Assembly: GCA_020344215.1 (NCBI GenBank)
Contig: CP070815.1
Coordinates: forward strand, 3,156,866-3,220,865
From: Gemmatimonadota bacterium
GTDB taxonomy: Bacteria; Gemmatimonadota; Gemmatimonadetes; Palauibacterales; KS3-K002
Direction of reading: 5' to 3'
Length of the DNA: 64,000 nt
Positions 28,421 to 37,612 of this stretch are shown here, piece after piece. Within the stretch, counting starts at the first letter, position 1. Every line of letters starts with the position of its first letter. A program made the position numbers and the translations under genes. The notes under the pieces were generated by a model. The model worked only from the letters and a program-made list of their open reading frames with translations, did not search any database and was not told where the DNA came from.

Positions 28421-30253
28421 TCAGTCAGCGCCGTCCGGCCTCAATCGCTCGATGATCTCGGCGCCGAGCCAGTAGTTGTCGGCGTTGCCGCTCCGGAAGC
28501 TGTTGAAGAAGAGGTACCTGCCATCCGGTGAGACGATCGGGCAGATGTCGTGCGACGGTGAGTTCACCGGCGCGCCCAGGCTCACGGGCGGTGTCCAGAC
28601 CCCATCACCCGACCTGAAGCTGACGAATATGTCAACGCCGCCCAGGCCATCGGGCGCCCGATTGCGCATGAACAGCAGGTAACTCTCGTCGGGGGCGATG
28701 TAAGGGGAGCTGTCGCCCGACTCGCTGTTCACAACATTGCCGAGGTTCTCGGGCGGCGCCCAACGCCCGTCCACGAAGCGCGACACATAAATGTCAGCCA
28801 TACCGTAGCCGCTGGGGTCTCCGGACCCGAAGTAGATGTTTCCATTGGCAGCCACCGAGAACTGCCAATGTAAGTCCAGCGAGTTGGGTCCACCGTCTAT
28901 CACTACGGGTTCAGACCAACCGTCCGCGGTCCGTTCGACGTACCAGATGCGTTCGCTCGTGGGGCCACCGAGTCTATCCGGCCGGCCCGAGATGAAGTAC
29001 ACCCTATTGCCGTCGGTCGAGAAGAAGGGTACGTCATCGCCGGCGCGGGGACCGCCGGAGAACGTCGCAACTTCGGGCGCCGTCCAGCGGCCATCCTCGA
29101 GCCAGCTGGTGAGTATCCTCGACCACGTGTAGCCCGAGCCGGGCAGCGGGTAAGAGGAGGACCAGAAGGCCTCTTGCCCATCAGGGGAGAATGCCACGGT
29201 ACCGTGCTCGAAGCGGTGCGAGGAAACGATTCCCGGCGCGAACAGTTCAGGCTCCGACCCCGGAGGTGCCTGGCCGAAGTATAGTCCCTCCAGGACCGGG
29301 AAGGCGGCAGGCGACCTGTTGCTGCCGTGGGCGACGAGTAACTCCACTAGTCCAGCGTGGCCATGCGCCTCGGCGACGTTCAGTGGTGTGTTGCCCACCA
29401 GGCAACGTGCATCCAAGTCTGCGCCTCGCGCGATCAAGACCTCGGCGGCCTCGCTCCGCCCGTTCTCGGCGGCGTAGTGGAGCGGCGTACGCCCATATCG
29501 GTCGGCCTCGTTCACCTCCAGACCCAGGTCGAGCAGAGCCTCGACGACCTCTTTCACCCCACCCTCGCTGGCCGAGTGCAGCAGGGTTCCGCCATTGTCG
29601 TTTCTGACGGTCAGGTCGACCTCCCCGCCCGCGACGATGTTGAACAGGCGGGCAAGGCCTTTCTCGGCGGCGAAAGCGAGCAGCGTCTGGGCCTCAGCGC
29701 CGCCGGTCGGCACAGCGGCTCCCTCAGCGAGCAGCAGGTCAACCAAATCCTCGAAGCCGCGCCAGGCGGCGAGGCCGAGGGGCGTGTCCATAGCCCGGTC
29801 TCTCGCGTTGACGTCGGCGCCGGCCTCGATCAGCAGGGTGGCGATCTCTACGTTGCCCGTCTCGCGGGCCACCCAGAGGAGCGGCGTTCTACCGTAGTTC
29901 TCTCTGAGCTCGGTGTCCGCGCCGTTCTGGACGAGCAGGAAGGCGACCGCCCTCTGATTGCGGATCACTGCCCAGTGCAGGGCCGTCTCGCCGGAGTGAT
30001 TCTGTGCGTTGACGCCGGCGCCGCGCGCCAGCAGCATGTCGGCGACCTCTTGCGAGCCTCCGGCGGCGGCGTAGTGGAGGGGTGTGGCGTCGCCATCATC
30101 CCGGCTGTTCACGAGGTCGGCGTTTTCGTCGAGCAGTGCCCTGACCGCGGCGGCATCACCCTGCCTGGCGGCTTCGTGGATCTCCTGTGCGGCGACGGGA
30201 GTCGGCACCAGGATGGCGAGCGAGAGAACGACGCTCTGTCGTGCGAATAGCAT
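28421..30253 (-). CDS. Ankyrin-repeat/PD40 beta-propeller fusion protein, exported
   Basis: A 610-residue protein with a signal peptide (MLFARQSVVLSLAILV, cleavage after VAAQ). Residues about 25-315 contain eight or nine ankyrin repeats (ATPLHYAAAGGSQEVADMLL, GETALHWAVIRNQRAVAFLL, GRTPLHYAAENGRSEAAEVLI). Residues about 330-605 carry TolB/PD40-like propeller repeats (TVAFSPDGQEAFWSS, VPFFSTDGNRVYFIS, SSPYIAPDESYLLFM, ICPIVSPDGRYLFFNS). Both modules bind proteins or glycans; together in one periplasmic or surface protein they suggest a scaffold. No catalytic motif. Ends at a shared bidirectional terminator. Confidence 0.88.
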   Translation of the reverse strand: MLFARQSVVLSLAILVPTPVAAQEIHEAARQGDAAAVRALLDENADLVNSRDDGDATPLHYAAAGGSQEVADMLLARGAGVNAQNHSGETALHWAVIRNQRAVAFLLVQNGADTELRENYGRTPLLWVARETGNVEIATLLIEAGADVNARDRAMDTPLGLAAWRGFEDLVDLLLAEGAAVPTGGAEAQTLLAFAAEKGLARLFNIVAGGEVDLTVRNDNGGTLLHSASEGGVKEVVEALLDLGLEVNEADRYGRTPLHYAAENGRSEAAEVLIARGADLDARCLVGNTPLNVAEAHGHAGLVELLVAHGSNRSPAAFPVLEGLYFGQAPPGSEPELFAPGIVSSHRFEHGTVAFSPDGQEAFWSSSYPLPGSGYTWSRILTSWLEDGRWTAPEVATFSGGPRAGDDVPFFSTDGNRVYFISGRPDRLGGPTSERIWYVERTADGWSEPVVIDGGPNSLDLHWQFSVAANGNIYFGSGDPSGYGMADIYVSRFVDGRWAPPENLGNVVNSESGDSSPYIAPDESYLLFMRNRAPDGLGGVDIFVSFRSGDGVWTPPVSLGAPVNSPSHDICPIVSPDGRYLFFNSFRSGNADNYWLGAEIIERLRPDGAD

Positions 30254-30404
30254 GGCTGTCTTCCTGTGCGATGGGCCCGGGGCAGGGGCACGACCGCGCG
30301 AGATAGAGGGAACATTCTACCTCTCTAGACGCGCGGGGGCTACGCATAGTTGCCGTACGCTATTGTCACCGCGCGGGTGCCTGAATCGGCGAACCGGAAA
30401 TTGA

Positions 30405-30434
30405 AAGCCCTGCCACCGAATGGCGGCAGGGCTT
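30405..30434 (-). terminator. Intrinsic terminator for the VWA gene
   Basis: AAGCCCTGCC / GGCAGGGCTT form a 10-bp stem around a short loop. On the minus strand it follows the VWA gene and is succeeded by TTTCAATTT; the plus-strand side also has a pyrimidine-rich CTTTCTTA. Confidence 0.75.
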
Positions 30435-30475
30435 CTTTCTTATCCGCGGTGTCGCCGGGCTTGCCGGCGCTCGAG

Positions 30476-32143
30476 CTAGTGATTCGCCTGAGCGAGTAGC
30501 TCCATGGAGTTGACCGACTCGACGAGCCTGATGAACTCGGCTCTGTAGCCCGCGCTGTCTTCACCGGTCGAGCCGCGTGCCAGCTCGAGAACGTCGGCCA
30601 GCGTCCAATCGCTCGCAAGGTACTCCGATTCCCGGAGGATCATGCCGAATCCAGCCACTGCGGCGGCGAATCGCAGGTCGGTGGTCGGTTCGTCGCGGGA
30701 GTCGAGCACCGGCTGCTCGATGAGCCGGCTCTCATCTCCGTCGGGCTCCTTGTAGCGGAGCTTGACGAACATGAGCTCTGGGGAATCCGAGGGGGAGAAA
30801 GGAGTCCCCGGGGTCTGATAGCGGAGGGAGTCGACGCCGCGGATCTCGAAGCGACTCTCGACGCCCACCGGGATCACCTCGTAGAGGGCGGTCACCGAGT
30901 GGCCAGCACCCAGCTCGCCCGCGTCCTTAGTGTCGTCGTTGAAGTCCTCGTTTGCCAGCAGGCGGTTCTCGTAGCCGATCAATCGGTAGGCCTGGACCCG
31001 CTGGGGATTGAACTCGACCTGGATCTTCACGTCCTTGGCGATGGCGAGCAGCGTGCCGCCCATCTCGGTGACCAGCACCTTCCGTGCCTCCATCAAGTTA
31101 TCGATGTAGGCGAAGTTGCCGTTCCCGTGATCGGCCAGCTGCTCCATCTTCGAGTCCTTCAGGTTGCCCGTACCGAAGCCGAGCACCGTGAGGAAGGTAC
31201 CCTGCTGGCGCTTCTCCTCGATGAGCCGGACCATCTCAGCATCGCTCGAGGCGCCGACGTTGAAGTCGCCGTCGGTCGCCAGGATGACGCGGTTGTTGCC
31301 GCCCTCGATGTGGTTCTCGTGCGCGACCTTGTAGGCCAGGATGATCCCTTCGCCGCCCGCGGTCGAGCCGCCGGCCTCGAGCGCCTCGATGGCGCCGAGG
31401 ATCGTGTCCTTCTCGTCACCGGGCGTCGATGCGAGGACAAGGCCGGCTGCCCCGGCGTAGACCACGACGGCTACCCGGTCTTCCGGCCGCAGCTCGTTCA
31501 CCAGCATGCGGAACGATGCCTTCAAGAGCGGGAGCTTGTCGGGGGACTGCATGGACCCCGAGACGTCGATCAGGAAGACGAGATTGCTGGGTGGCAGATC
31601 CTCGGTGTCGATCTTCTCTCCCTGGATGCCGATGCGGACCAGCTTGTGGAGTGGGTTCCAGGGCGCATCGGTCAGCTCGGTGGTGATCGAGAACGGGTGC
31701 TCGCCGTCGGGGTCGGGGTAGTCGTACGTGAAGTAGTTGATCAGCTCCTCGATACGTACGGCGTCGATCGGCGGCCGCCGCCCGTGGTTGATGAACCGCC
31801 GAACGTTGCTGTACGACGCCCGATCCACATCGATGGAGAAAGTCGACAGCGGGTTGGCGGCCACGCTGAGGAAAGTGTTCTCGACGATGCGGTCGTAAGA
31901 CTCCGTGTTGAAGTTAGGGTTGTAACGGCCCGGCAGGTCGTAACGCACGCCGCCGACGGCGTCTGCGACGGCCTTTCCGCGTTCGCGGAGCTCAGCGGCC
32001 GAGAGCGGCGCGGTCTGCGGGGTTACGGTTACAGGCTCCAGTTCGACTTCGCCGGGTGTCTCCTCTTGCCGCAGGGCTTGGGATGTGCAGGCGAAGAAGC
32101 CCAGAACGACGAGTGCAATCAGTGTGGCCGGTCGGTGTCTCAT
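30476..32143 (-). CDS. VWA-domain (YfbK-like) lipoprotein
   Basis: A 555-residue protein. The start at 32143 has AGGGAGCG upstream; the longer in-frame start at 32536 would span a divergent gene's promoter. The signal ends at FFAC (Cys19). Domains: YfbK-type N-terminal region (NTFLSVAANPLSTFSIDVDRASY, about 88-150), VWA with a complete MIDAS (LIDVSGSMQ, Asp193-Ser195-Ser197; GGSTAGGEG; LATDGDFNVG), and a C-terminal DUF3520 domain. The family binds divalent metal-dependent ligands at the cell envelope; its partner is unknown. It is transcribed divergently from a Tat-exported DUF362 protein. Confidence 0.93.
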   Translation of the reverse strand: MRHRPATLIALVVLGFFACTSQALRQEETPGEVELEPVTVTPQTAPLSAAELRERGKAVADAVGGVRYDLPGRYNPNFNTESYDRIVENTFLSVAANPLSTFSIDVDRASYSNVRRFINHGRRPPIDAVRIEELINYFTYDYPDPDGEHPFSITTELTDAPWNPLHKLVRIGIQGEKIDTEDLPPSNLVFLIDVSGSMQSPDKLPLLKASFRMLVNELRPEDRVAVVVYAGAAGLVLASTPGDEKDTILGAIEALEAGGSTAGGEGIILAYKVAHENHIEGGNNRVILATDGDFNVGASSDAEMVRLIEEKRQQGTFLTVLGFGTGNLKDSKMEQLADHGNGNFAYIDNLMEARKVLVTEMGGTLLAIAKDVKIQVEFNPQRVQAYRLIGYENRLLANEDFNDDTKDAGELGAGHSVTALYEVIPVGVESRFEIRGVDSLRYQTPGTPFSPSDSPELMFVKLRYKEPDGDESRLIEQPVLDSRDEPTTDLRFAAAVAGFGMILRESEYLASDWTLADVLELARGSTGEDSAGYRAEFIRLVESVNSMELLAQANH

Positions 32144-32375
32144 GATTTTCGCTCCCTGTCTAGCCCGGGCCGGGCCCGGTGCCGGTTGGCGCAGCTTCTC
32201 CTTCCAATCAGGGAGACGATCCAGATCACCGGGGTTGCACAGGCCGGCCGCGGGACCTGTCAGCCGGCCGGTGGGGGGCGGAAGCGCCAGGCCGGGTGGT
32301 GCCCGAATCGGCAGGCCGGTAGTGTACGTAGTGTGGTGTATAACATCGCCACAGTCCCACCCCAGGGAGGCCGCC

Positions 32376-33566
32376 ATGAGCCGTCCAACCGGAGAGCCAA
32401 GCCAACCGAATCGGGAGATCAGTCGCAGGGACTTCGTCCGCCTGTCGGCCCTAGCCGTTGGCGGTGCCGCGGTGGGTGGGTGCGGTAACGGCTCGGCGGG
32501 GACACCGCAGGAGCCGCCGATCCCGCCGGAACCCACGGCTACCGTGTCGGCGGTGCGTGGGACCGACCTCTACGCCATGACCCGCGACGCCTTGGATGCG
32601 ATCGGGGGGATCCAAGAGGTCGTCCACGAAGGTGAAACGGTCTTCATCAAGCCGAACATGGTGACGCTGCCCTGGGCGTCGTCGGGCAACGTCTTCGCCA
32701 ACGGCGAGTGCACCAAGCCGGAGATCTGCATCGCCACGGCCGAGGAGTGCCTGAAGGCCGGCGCCGCCGAGGTGATCATCGGCGACGGTTCCCAGATGCC
32801 GGCCTTCGATTGGGAGCTCGCCACGACCCTGGACGGCTCGACGAACCTCGTCGCAGAGGCGGAACGTCTGAGCTCGGAGTACGCCGGCAACTGCAGGGTG
32901 GCCTCGCTCGAGGTCGACTCGCCCGACTGGGATGAGGTCCCCTCAGGCACCTACCTCGGCACGATCGCGACGTCCAGCCTCGTTACCCGAGCCGACCGCG
33001 TAATCACGGTGCCCGTCGCCAAGACGCACTGCTGGGCGCAGCTGACGCTGGGGCTGAAGAACTTCGTCGGCGTCACGTCGCTGGCACGCTATGCGGGAGG
33101 CACCAATGATCGCGGGGTGGTATTCGATCACAGCAGCACGCGTTCGATCGCCGAGATTTATCTCGATGTGGTCGACGGTGTGAGGCCTGACCTCGCGATT
33201 GTCGACTTCTCCATCGGAGTCGAGGGCGACGGCCCGACCACCGGTCACGGCGGCCGAACAGTCAACATGCGGAACCGGCTCGGGTCCTGGCTCGTCCTCG
33301 CCAGCACCGATGTTGTAGCGGCCGACGCGACGGCGGCCTGGATCATGAGCCACGATCCGGCTCGCATAACCCAGCTCGGGATGGCGTACTCCATGGGGCT
33401 GGGCGAGTGTCGCACGAACTACATCGAGGTGGTGGGTGAGCGGCTCGACAGCCTGAGGGTCGCATGGGCCCGGGCCGTGCTCAGGAACCGGCTGGGCAGT
33501 TGCCCGTTCTCGGCGCAGTACTACGCGGCGGGGCATCGCCAGGGGCGTCACGGTCTGGCAGTCTGA
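32376..33566 (+). CDS. Tat-exported DUF362 protein
   Basis: A 396-residue protein; the start at 32376 has AGGGAGG, and the longer in-frame frame from 32085 is antisense to the neighbour. A twin-arginine signal (SRRDFVRLSALAVGG) is followed by a possible lipidation Cys (GGC). The DUF362 domain (about 60-380) has FIKPNMVTLPWASSGN, EVIIGDG, TVPVAKTHCWAQLTLGLKNFVGV and VDFSIGVEGDGP. Related DUF362 proteins often carry iron-sulfur clusters, but no CxxCxxC is present here, so this is the cofactor-poor form. Tat export implies folding in the cytoplasm. Reaction unknown. Confidence 0.87.
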   Translation: MSRPTGEPSQPNREISRRDFVRLSALAVGGAAVGGCGNGSAGTPQEPPIPPEPTATVSAVRGTDLYAMTRDALDAIGGIQEVVHEGETVFIKPNMVTLPWASSGNVFANGECTKPEICIATAEECLKAGAAEVIIGDGSQMPAFDWELATTLDGSTNLVAEAERLSSEYAGNCRVASLEVDSPDWDEVPSGTYLGTIATSSLVTRADRVITVPVAKTHCWAQLTLGLKNFVGVTSLARYAGGTNDRGVVFDHSSTRSIAEIYLDVVDGVRPDLAIVDFSIGVEGDGPTTGHGGRTVNMRNRLGSWLVLASTDVVAADATAAWIMSHDPARITQLGMAYSMGLGECRTNYIEVVGERLDSLRVAWARAVLRNRLGSCPFSAQYYAAGHRQGRHGLAV

Positions 33567-33711
33567 AGCGGCACCGCACAGGCGGTCAGGCGGCGGTAGG
33601 CGACGGTTCTGTGCGGGGCAGAGAGTGGACAACCGAAAGCTAGGCGACTGCGTCCAACAGGCAGAGACGCAAGGAAGCCGGGAACCCACGTCGTAATCTA
33701 GCCCACGCTTT

Positions 33712-36147
33712 GTGGGGGTGACCGTGAAGGCAGTGTGGGGCTGGACGCGCCGGCGCTCTAGGGTTGAGATGGTGCTGGCTTCGCTGGCAGCACTTGCGGG
33801 CTTGGGGCTGGCGGCGGTGGTCTTCGAGGCCGCCATGGTCGCCCACCTCGACGATCCCATCCTGCAGGCGCCGACCCGGATCTACGGCCGTCCGCTCGTT
33901 CTGTATCTCGGGATGCGGCCCGGCCGGGCGACGGTCGAGGAGCAACTCGAACGGCTGGGGTACGTTCCTTCGAGCAGCCGCGATGTCGGGTCCGGTGAGT
34001 ACCGGCTCGGCAGGCGCAGCTGGATCATCGGTCAGCGGGTCTTCCGTCACCACGACATGCTCACCAGTGGTGGCACGGCAACCGTTCGGTTGGGTAACGA
34101 CGGACGGATCACCGGGCTGGAGGATGCGAGTGGTCGAAGACAGGTCTACGTCGCTCTCGAGCCGGAACTGATCGGCACCTTCTTGGGCGCCTCTTACAAA
34201 GATCACGTACCGGTGCGCCTGTCCGACGTGCCGGACCATCTTGTCGAGGCCGTCCTCTCCGTCGAAGACCAGCGCTTCTTCGAGCACCGTGGCCTCGACC
34301 TGGTGCGAATTGCGGGCGCGACGCTGGCGAACATGAGGGCCGGACGTGTTGTGCAGGGCGGCAGCACGCTCACCCAGCAGCTGGCGAGGACGCTGTTCCT
34401 CAGTCCGCGGCGCACGCTGATCCGCAAGGCTCGCGAGATCGCCATCGCGCTCGCCTTGGAGTGGCGGCACGGTAAGCAAGAGATCCTCGAGGCCTATCTC
34501 AACGAAGTGTACCTCGGACAGGATGGCGGAATTGCGATCCACGGCGTGGGCCGGGCGGCGCAGTACTACTTCGCCAAAGACGTTAGCGCCCTCGATCTGA
34601 GTGAGGCCGCGACCCTCGCCGCACTGATCCGCGGTCCGAACATCTACTCGCCGTTCCGCCGGCCGCAGGCGGTGAGGGCACGCCGCGACCTGGTCTTGAG
34701 GATGATGGAGGAGCGGGGAGCGATCAGTGACGAGGAGGCGCTCGGGGCGCGCGACGCACAGCTCGAGGTGAGGGAGACCCAACGTCCGCCGCGTAGCGTG
34801 CGCTACTTCCTCGACTACGTGGGCGAGCAGTTGGATGCCGGCAACCGCGACGCCTTCAGCGGCGGTGGGCTGGCTGTGTTCACGACGCTGGACATGCGAC
34901 TGCAGAGCGCTGCCGAGGGCGCAGTTCGTGAGGGGCTCAAACAGCTCGAGGCTCAGTATCCCGACCTCCTGCGTCTTGATAGCCCTCTGCAGGCGGCGCT
35001 CGTGGCCATCGATCCGCGCAGCGGCGAGATCCTCACCATGGTGGGAGGGCGCGATTACGGAAGCTCGCAGTTCAACCGGGCCGTCAAAGCGCGCCGGCAA
35101 CCGGGGAGCGCCTTCAAGCCCATCGTGAGCATCGCCGCGCTGTCGCGCCGTGGCTGGGACCCGGATGACGACGAGCGGCCCTTTACTCTGGCCTCCGTAC
35201 TCCACGATGAGAGGCTGGTGGTGCAGACTCCACAAGGCCCCTGGGAGCCTGTGAACTACGATCGCCGCTTCCGCGGGCCGATCGCCCTGCGCGACGCGCT
35301 CGAGCGGTCGCTGAACGTTCCGTTCGCCAGGCTCGGCATGGCGGTGGGCCCGCAGCGTATCGTCGAGACGGCGCGGGCCCTGGGAATCGGTGGCCCGCTG
35401 ATCGCCGTTCCCAGCATCGCACTCGGCTCGAACGAAGTCACCCCGCTCGAGCTTACCCGGGCCTATGGTGTCCTGGCAGCCGGTGGGTATCGTGCGGAGT
35501 CGCGTGCGGTTCTCGGCGCGCTCGATCGCGAGGGGAACGTCATCGCCCGGAACGATCTGACCGGCGAGCAGGTCTACGATCCCGCCGAGGCGTATCTGGT
35601 GACGTCGGCGCTGCGCGGCGCCGTCGAGCGAGGAACCGGCCGTGGGCTGCGGACGATGGGCTACCGCGGTGACGTCGCGGCAAAGTCGGGGACGACGAAC
35701 GACTTCCGCGACGGCTGGTTCATCGGTTACACGCCCTCCCTGGCGGTCGGGGTCTGGGTCGGTTTCGACGACGGCCAGAGCATCGACTTGCCCGGCGCGA
35801 GGGTGGCGCTGCCGATCTTCACCCGCTTTCTGGTCGCCGCACTCGGCGAGTACGGGGACAGCGGCCCCTACGGAGGCGCAGAGTTCACACATCCGCCCGG
35901 TCTCGAGATGGTGGAGATCGATCCGCGCACGGGCCTCCGTGCCGGGCCCGGTTGTCGCGGCACGTACGAGCTATTCCTGCGCGGTACGGCGCCACGGCAG
36001 AGCTGCTCGCCGTGGTTCCGCGTGATTCGCTATCTAGGCGCGGGTGAATTCCGATTCGACGATGAGGTCGCTCGCCTACGTCGACAGCTGCTCCGGCTGC
36101 TGGAGCGCGATGGGCGCCGCCGTGGCGGCGGAAATCGGTTCGAGTGA
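33712..36147 (+). CDS. mrcB: Bifunctional penicillin-binding protein 1b
   Basis: An 811-residue class A PBP with a GTG start. TM about 19-40; a UB2H-like domain (about 60-140); glycosyltransferase family 51 domain with catalytic Glu185 in VEDQRFFEHRGLD and QGGSTLTQQLARTLFL; then the transpeptidase with Ser466-x-x-Lys469 (PGSAFKP), an SLN motif (RSLNVPFARLG) and KSGTT at 658-662. The UB2H domain and order identify PBP1b and not PBP1a. It polymerises and crosslinks peptidoglycan in the periplasm. No lpoB-like activator gene is adjacent. Confidence 0.95.
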   Translation: MGVTVKAVWGWTRRRSRVEMVLASLAALAGLGLAAVVFEAAMVAHLDDPILQAPTRIYGRPLVLYLGMRPGRATVEEQLERLGYVPSSSRDVGSGEYRLGRRSWIIGQRVFRHHDMLTSGGTATVRLGNDGRITGLEDASGRRQVYVALEPELIGTFLGASYKDHVPVRLSDVPDHLVEAVLSVEDQRFFEHRGLDLVRIAGATLANMRAGRVVQGGSTLTQQLARTLFLSPRRTLIRKAREIAIALALEWRHGKQEILEAYLNEVYLGQDGGIAIHGVGRAAQYYFAKDVSALDLSEAATLAALIRGPNIYSPFRRPQAVRARRDLVLRMMEERGAISDEEALGARDAQLEVRETQRPPRSVRYFLDYVGEQLDAGNRDAFSGGGLAVFTTLDMRLQSAAEGAVREGLKQLEAQYPDLLRLDSPLQAALVAIDPRSGEILTMVGGRDYGSSQFNRAVKARRQPGSAFKPIVSIAALSRRGWDPDDDERPFTLASVLHDERLVVQTPQGPWEPVNYDRRFRGPIALRDALERSLNVPFARLGMAVGPQRIVETARALGIGGPLIAVPSIALGSNEVTPLELTRAYGVLAAGGYRAESRAVLGALDREGNVIARNDLTGEQVYDPAEAYLVTSALRGAVERGTGRGLRTMGYRGDVAAKSGTTNDFRDGWFIGYTPSLAVGVWVGFDDGQSIDLPGARVALPIFTRFLVAALGEYGDSGPYGGAEFTHPPGLEMVEIDPRTGLRAGPGCRGTYELFLRGTAPRQSCSPWFRVIRYLGAGEFRFDDEVARLRRQLLRLLERDGRRRGGGNRFE

Positions 36148-36380
36148 CGCCTCAGCCGGGCCCACGTCGAAGCTGACCCTATCCTTCATTCTAGCCCCGC
36201 ACTCCTCGAGCGGACTCCGCCGCCGTTCGGTTTGACTGCCGTCCCGATCAGTCGTACCGTAGTGGCCGAAATTCATGCTACGGATATGAGGAATGTCCGC
36301 GAGCGGTGCTTGGCAAAGGCGGGCTGCCGGGATTCCCACTGGAGTGGTGAGTCGGCTAGCCGGCTGTAGAGGAGCTTGTC

Positions 36381-36830
36381 ATGTCGTTGACGACAAAGGA
36401 GAAAGAGCTCGTATCCGTCGGTGCATCGCTGGCTGCAGGCTGCAAGCCATGCACGAACTACCATCTTAGAGCGGTGCGTAAGGCGGAGGCGTCGGACGAA
36501 GAGATCGAGCGGGCGATGTCGCACGCCATCGCCGTGCGCGATAACGCGAGAAAGATCATGGAGCGGCATGGGCTGAAACTTCTCGGGCGCAAGTTCCGGC
36601 GACCTGTCGAGGAGGATGCTGCTACTGCTGGTAGCACGGAAGGCACCACGCGCATCCGTGAGCTGGTATGCGTCGCAGCCGCTTTCGCGGTCAACTGCAC
36701 ATCGAGTGCGGAGAAGCACATCGAGGCCGCTCGTGGAGTGGGTGTCACCGATGACGAGATACAGGCGGTCGTTGACATCGCCAGGTTCATCAGGGGGAAA
36801 GCGGATTCGCTCTGCTGCAAGCTCATCTAG
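36381..36830 (+). CDS. Double AhpD/carboxymuconolactone-decarboxylase-like protein
   Basis: A 149-residue protein with AGGAG 5 bases before the ATG. Two CMD/AhpD-like helical repeats: the first has a full CxxC (GCKPCTNYHL, Cys21 and Cys24) with His28, the second has NCTSSAEKH, in which the second Cys is Ser. AhpD repeats normally use CxxC plus His for peroxide-linked thiol chemistry, so only the first repeat would be redox-active. A short membrane protein with a CxxC-x4-C motif follows 25 bases later and may be its partner. Confidence 0.85.
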   Translation: MSLTTKEKELVSVGASLAAGCKPCTNYHLRAVRKAEASDEEIERAMSHAIAVRDNARKIMERHGLKLLGRKFRRPVEEDAATAGSTEGTTRIRELVCVAAAFAVNCTSSAEKHIEAARGVGVTDDEIQAVVDIARFIRGKADSLCCKLI

Positions 36831-36855
36831 CAGCAGCCATGGCAGCCTCGTCACC

Positions 36856-37113
36856 TTGTTGTTCGTAACAGGAGGGCTGAAGAGATGGTTCGCCCCAATA
36901 CCGCCCATCGGCATGCTCATCTTGACTATTTTCCCTCTCTATTGGCTGCGGTTCCAGTGGGAACTCCTGCTTTTTTACCTGCTGTCGACCGCCGTGCTCG
37001 TCACGTCGATCGGTCTGAATGAGTGTTCCCGGTGCATCAACTTCGAGTGTGGGCACAACAAGGTGCCAGAGGACGTGAGGACGGCGTACCTGGGGACAGT
37101 TGGCGCGGATTGA
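36856..37113 (+). CDS. Small two-TM protein with CxxCx4C motif
   Basis: About 85 residues if the TTG at 36856 is used. Two hydrophobic helices (PPIGMLILTIFPLYWL and LLFYLLSTAVLVTSIGL) are followed by NECSRCINFECGHNKVP, a conserved-looking cysteine cluster that could bind a metal or iron-sulfur center. Start is uncertain: the good ribosome-binding site AGGAGGG (36870-36876) serves an ATG (36884) in another frame, so either a TTG/CTG start or a small frameshift must be invoked. Family unknown; the preceding AhpD-like gene suggests redox chemistry. Confidence 0.5.
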   Translation: MLFVTGGLKRWFAPIPPIGMLILTIFPLYWLRFQWELLLFYLLSTAVLVTSIGLNECSRCINFECGHNKVPEDVRTAYLGTVGAD

Positions 37114-37507
37114 GACCAGCTCGCGGCCACCGCACCGGGCACCCGGGTCGGGGTCTAAGTCGGTGCAGTAAGGTTCTCCAGAACGTAGAGGCGCGTCGGT
37201 CGGAGCCCCGGCGTCCGACACGGACTCCGCCGCATGTTGCCTTGACCTCGCCGGAGGCTGGCTCGGCGGCGCCCGAGAGCGTGTCCGGTCGGACACCCGA
37301 GGCGCTGCCGCCCCGTGTCCGTCTGCACACGATCCGACTCTACCTCGACCCGCGCGGCGGGTGGTTCGTCGCGTAACTGACTGCATCGTAAGCTATTACG
37401 CGGTCGACCCTCCTGCGCGTCCTCCCCGGCCCCCAGCCTGCTTCTGTAGCCCACTGACAGCCCCGTTCGAAGCCGTCGGGGCGGGCATCGGCAGGAGGCA
37501 AAGAGTG
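37114..37507. other. Intergenic with a small inverted repeat
   Basis: No convincing gene. GTGTCC-GGTC-GGACAC at 37281-37296 is a perfect 6-bp inverted repeat and could be an operator or hairpin. The overlapping open frames on both strands lack ribosome-binding sites and have arginine/proline-rich composition typical of GC-rich non-coding DNA. Confidence 0.4.
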
Positions 37508-37600
37508 ATGGCTCCCAGAATTCGTTCCGAGATAGTCCAGGCCGCCACGGCGCTGGTGCTTTGGGTGCTGCTGGCGCTTCTCGTCACCTTCTCGGGTTGA
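37508..37600 (+). CDS. Putative 30-residue single-TM protein
   Basis: ATG at 37508 with AGGAGG (37492-37497) at a slightly long distance. It encodes MAPRIRSEIVQ followed by one strong transmembrane helix (AATALVLWVLLALLVTFSG). Such short proteins are easily missed. Support is limited to ribosome-binding site and the amphipathic-then-hydrophobic pattern. Confidence 0.4.
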   Translation: MAPRIRSEIVQAATALVLWVLLALLVTFSG

Positions 37601-37612
37601 GCGGGGGGCGCC

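Noticed and set aside
30899..32488. Plus-strand open frame (529 codons) over the VWA gene
   Set aside because: Antisense shadow of the VWA lipoprotein, which has a MIDAS motif and a ribosome-binding site.
33574..33616. CCGCACAG / CTGTGCGG inverted repeat after the DUF362 gene as a terminator
   Set aside because: The 27-base loop and lack of a T run make it weak; not listed as a feature.
33640..35892. Long minus-strand open frame (750 codons) over PBP1b
   Set aside because: It is an antisense shadow of a gene with every PBP1b motif; the frame is long because of GC-rich codon use, and it has no start context or recognisable domain.
36884..37075. ORF from the ATG at 36884 behind AGGAGGG
   Set aside because: Its product (MVRPNTAHRHAH...) has no protein-like features, whereas the alternative frame encodes two helices and a cysteine cluster. 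Kept as a note on the start conflict.
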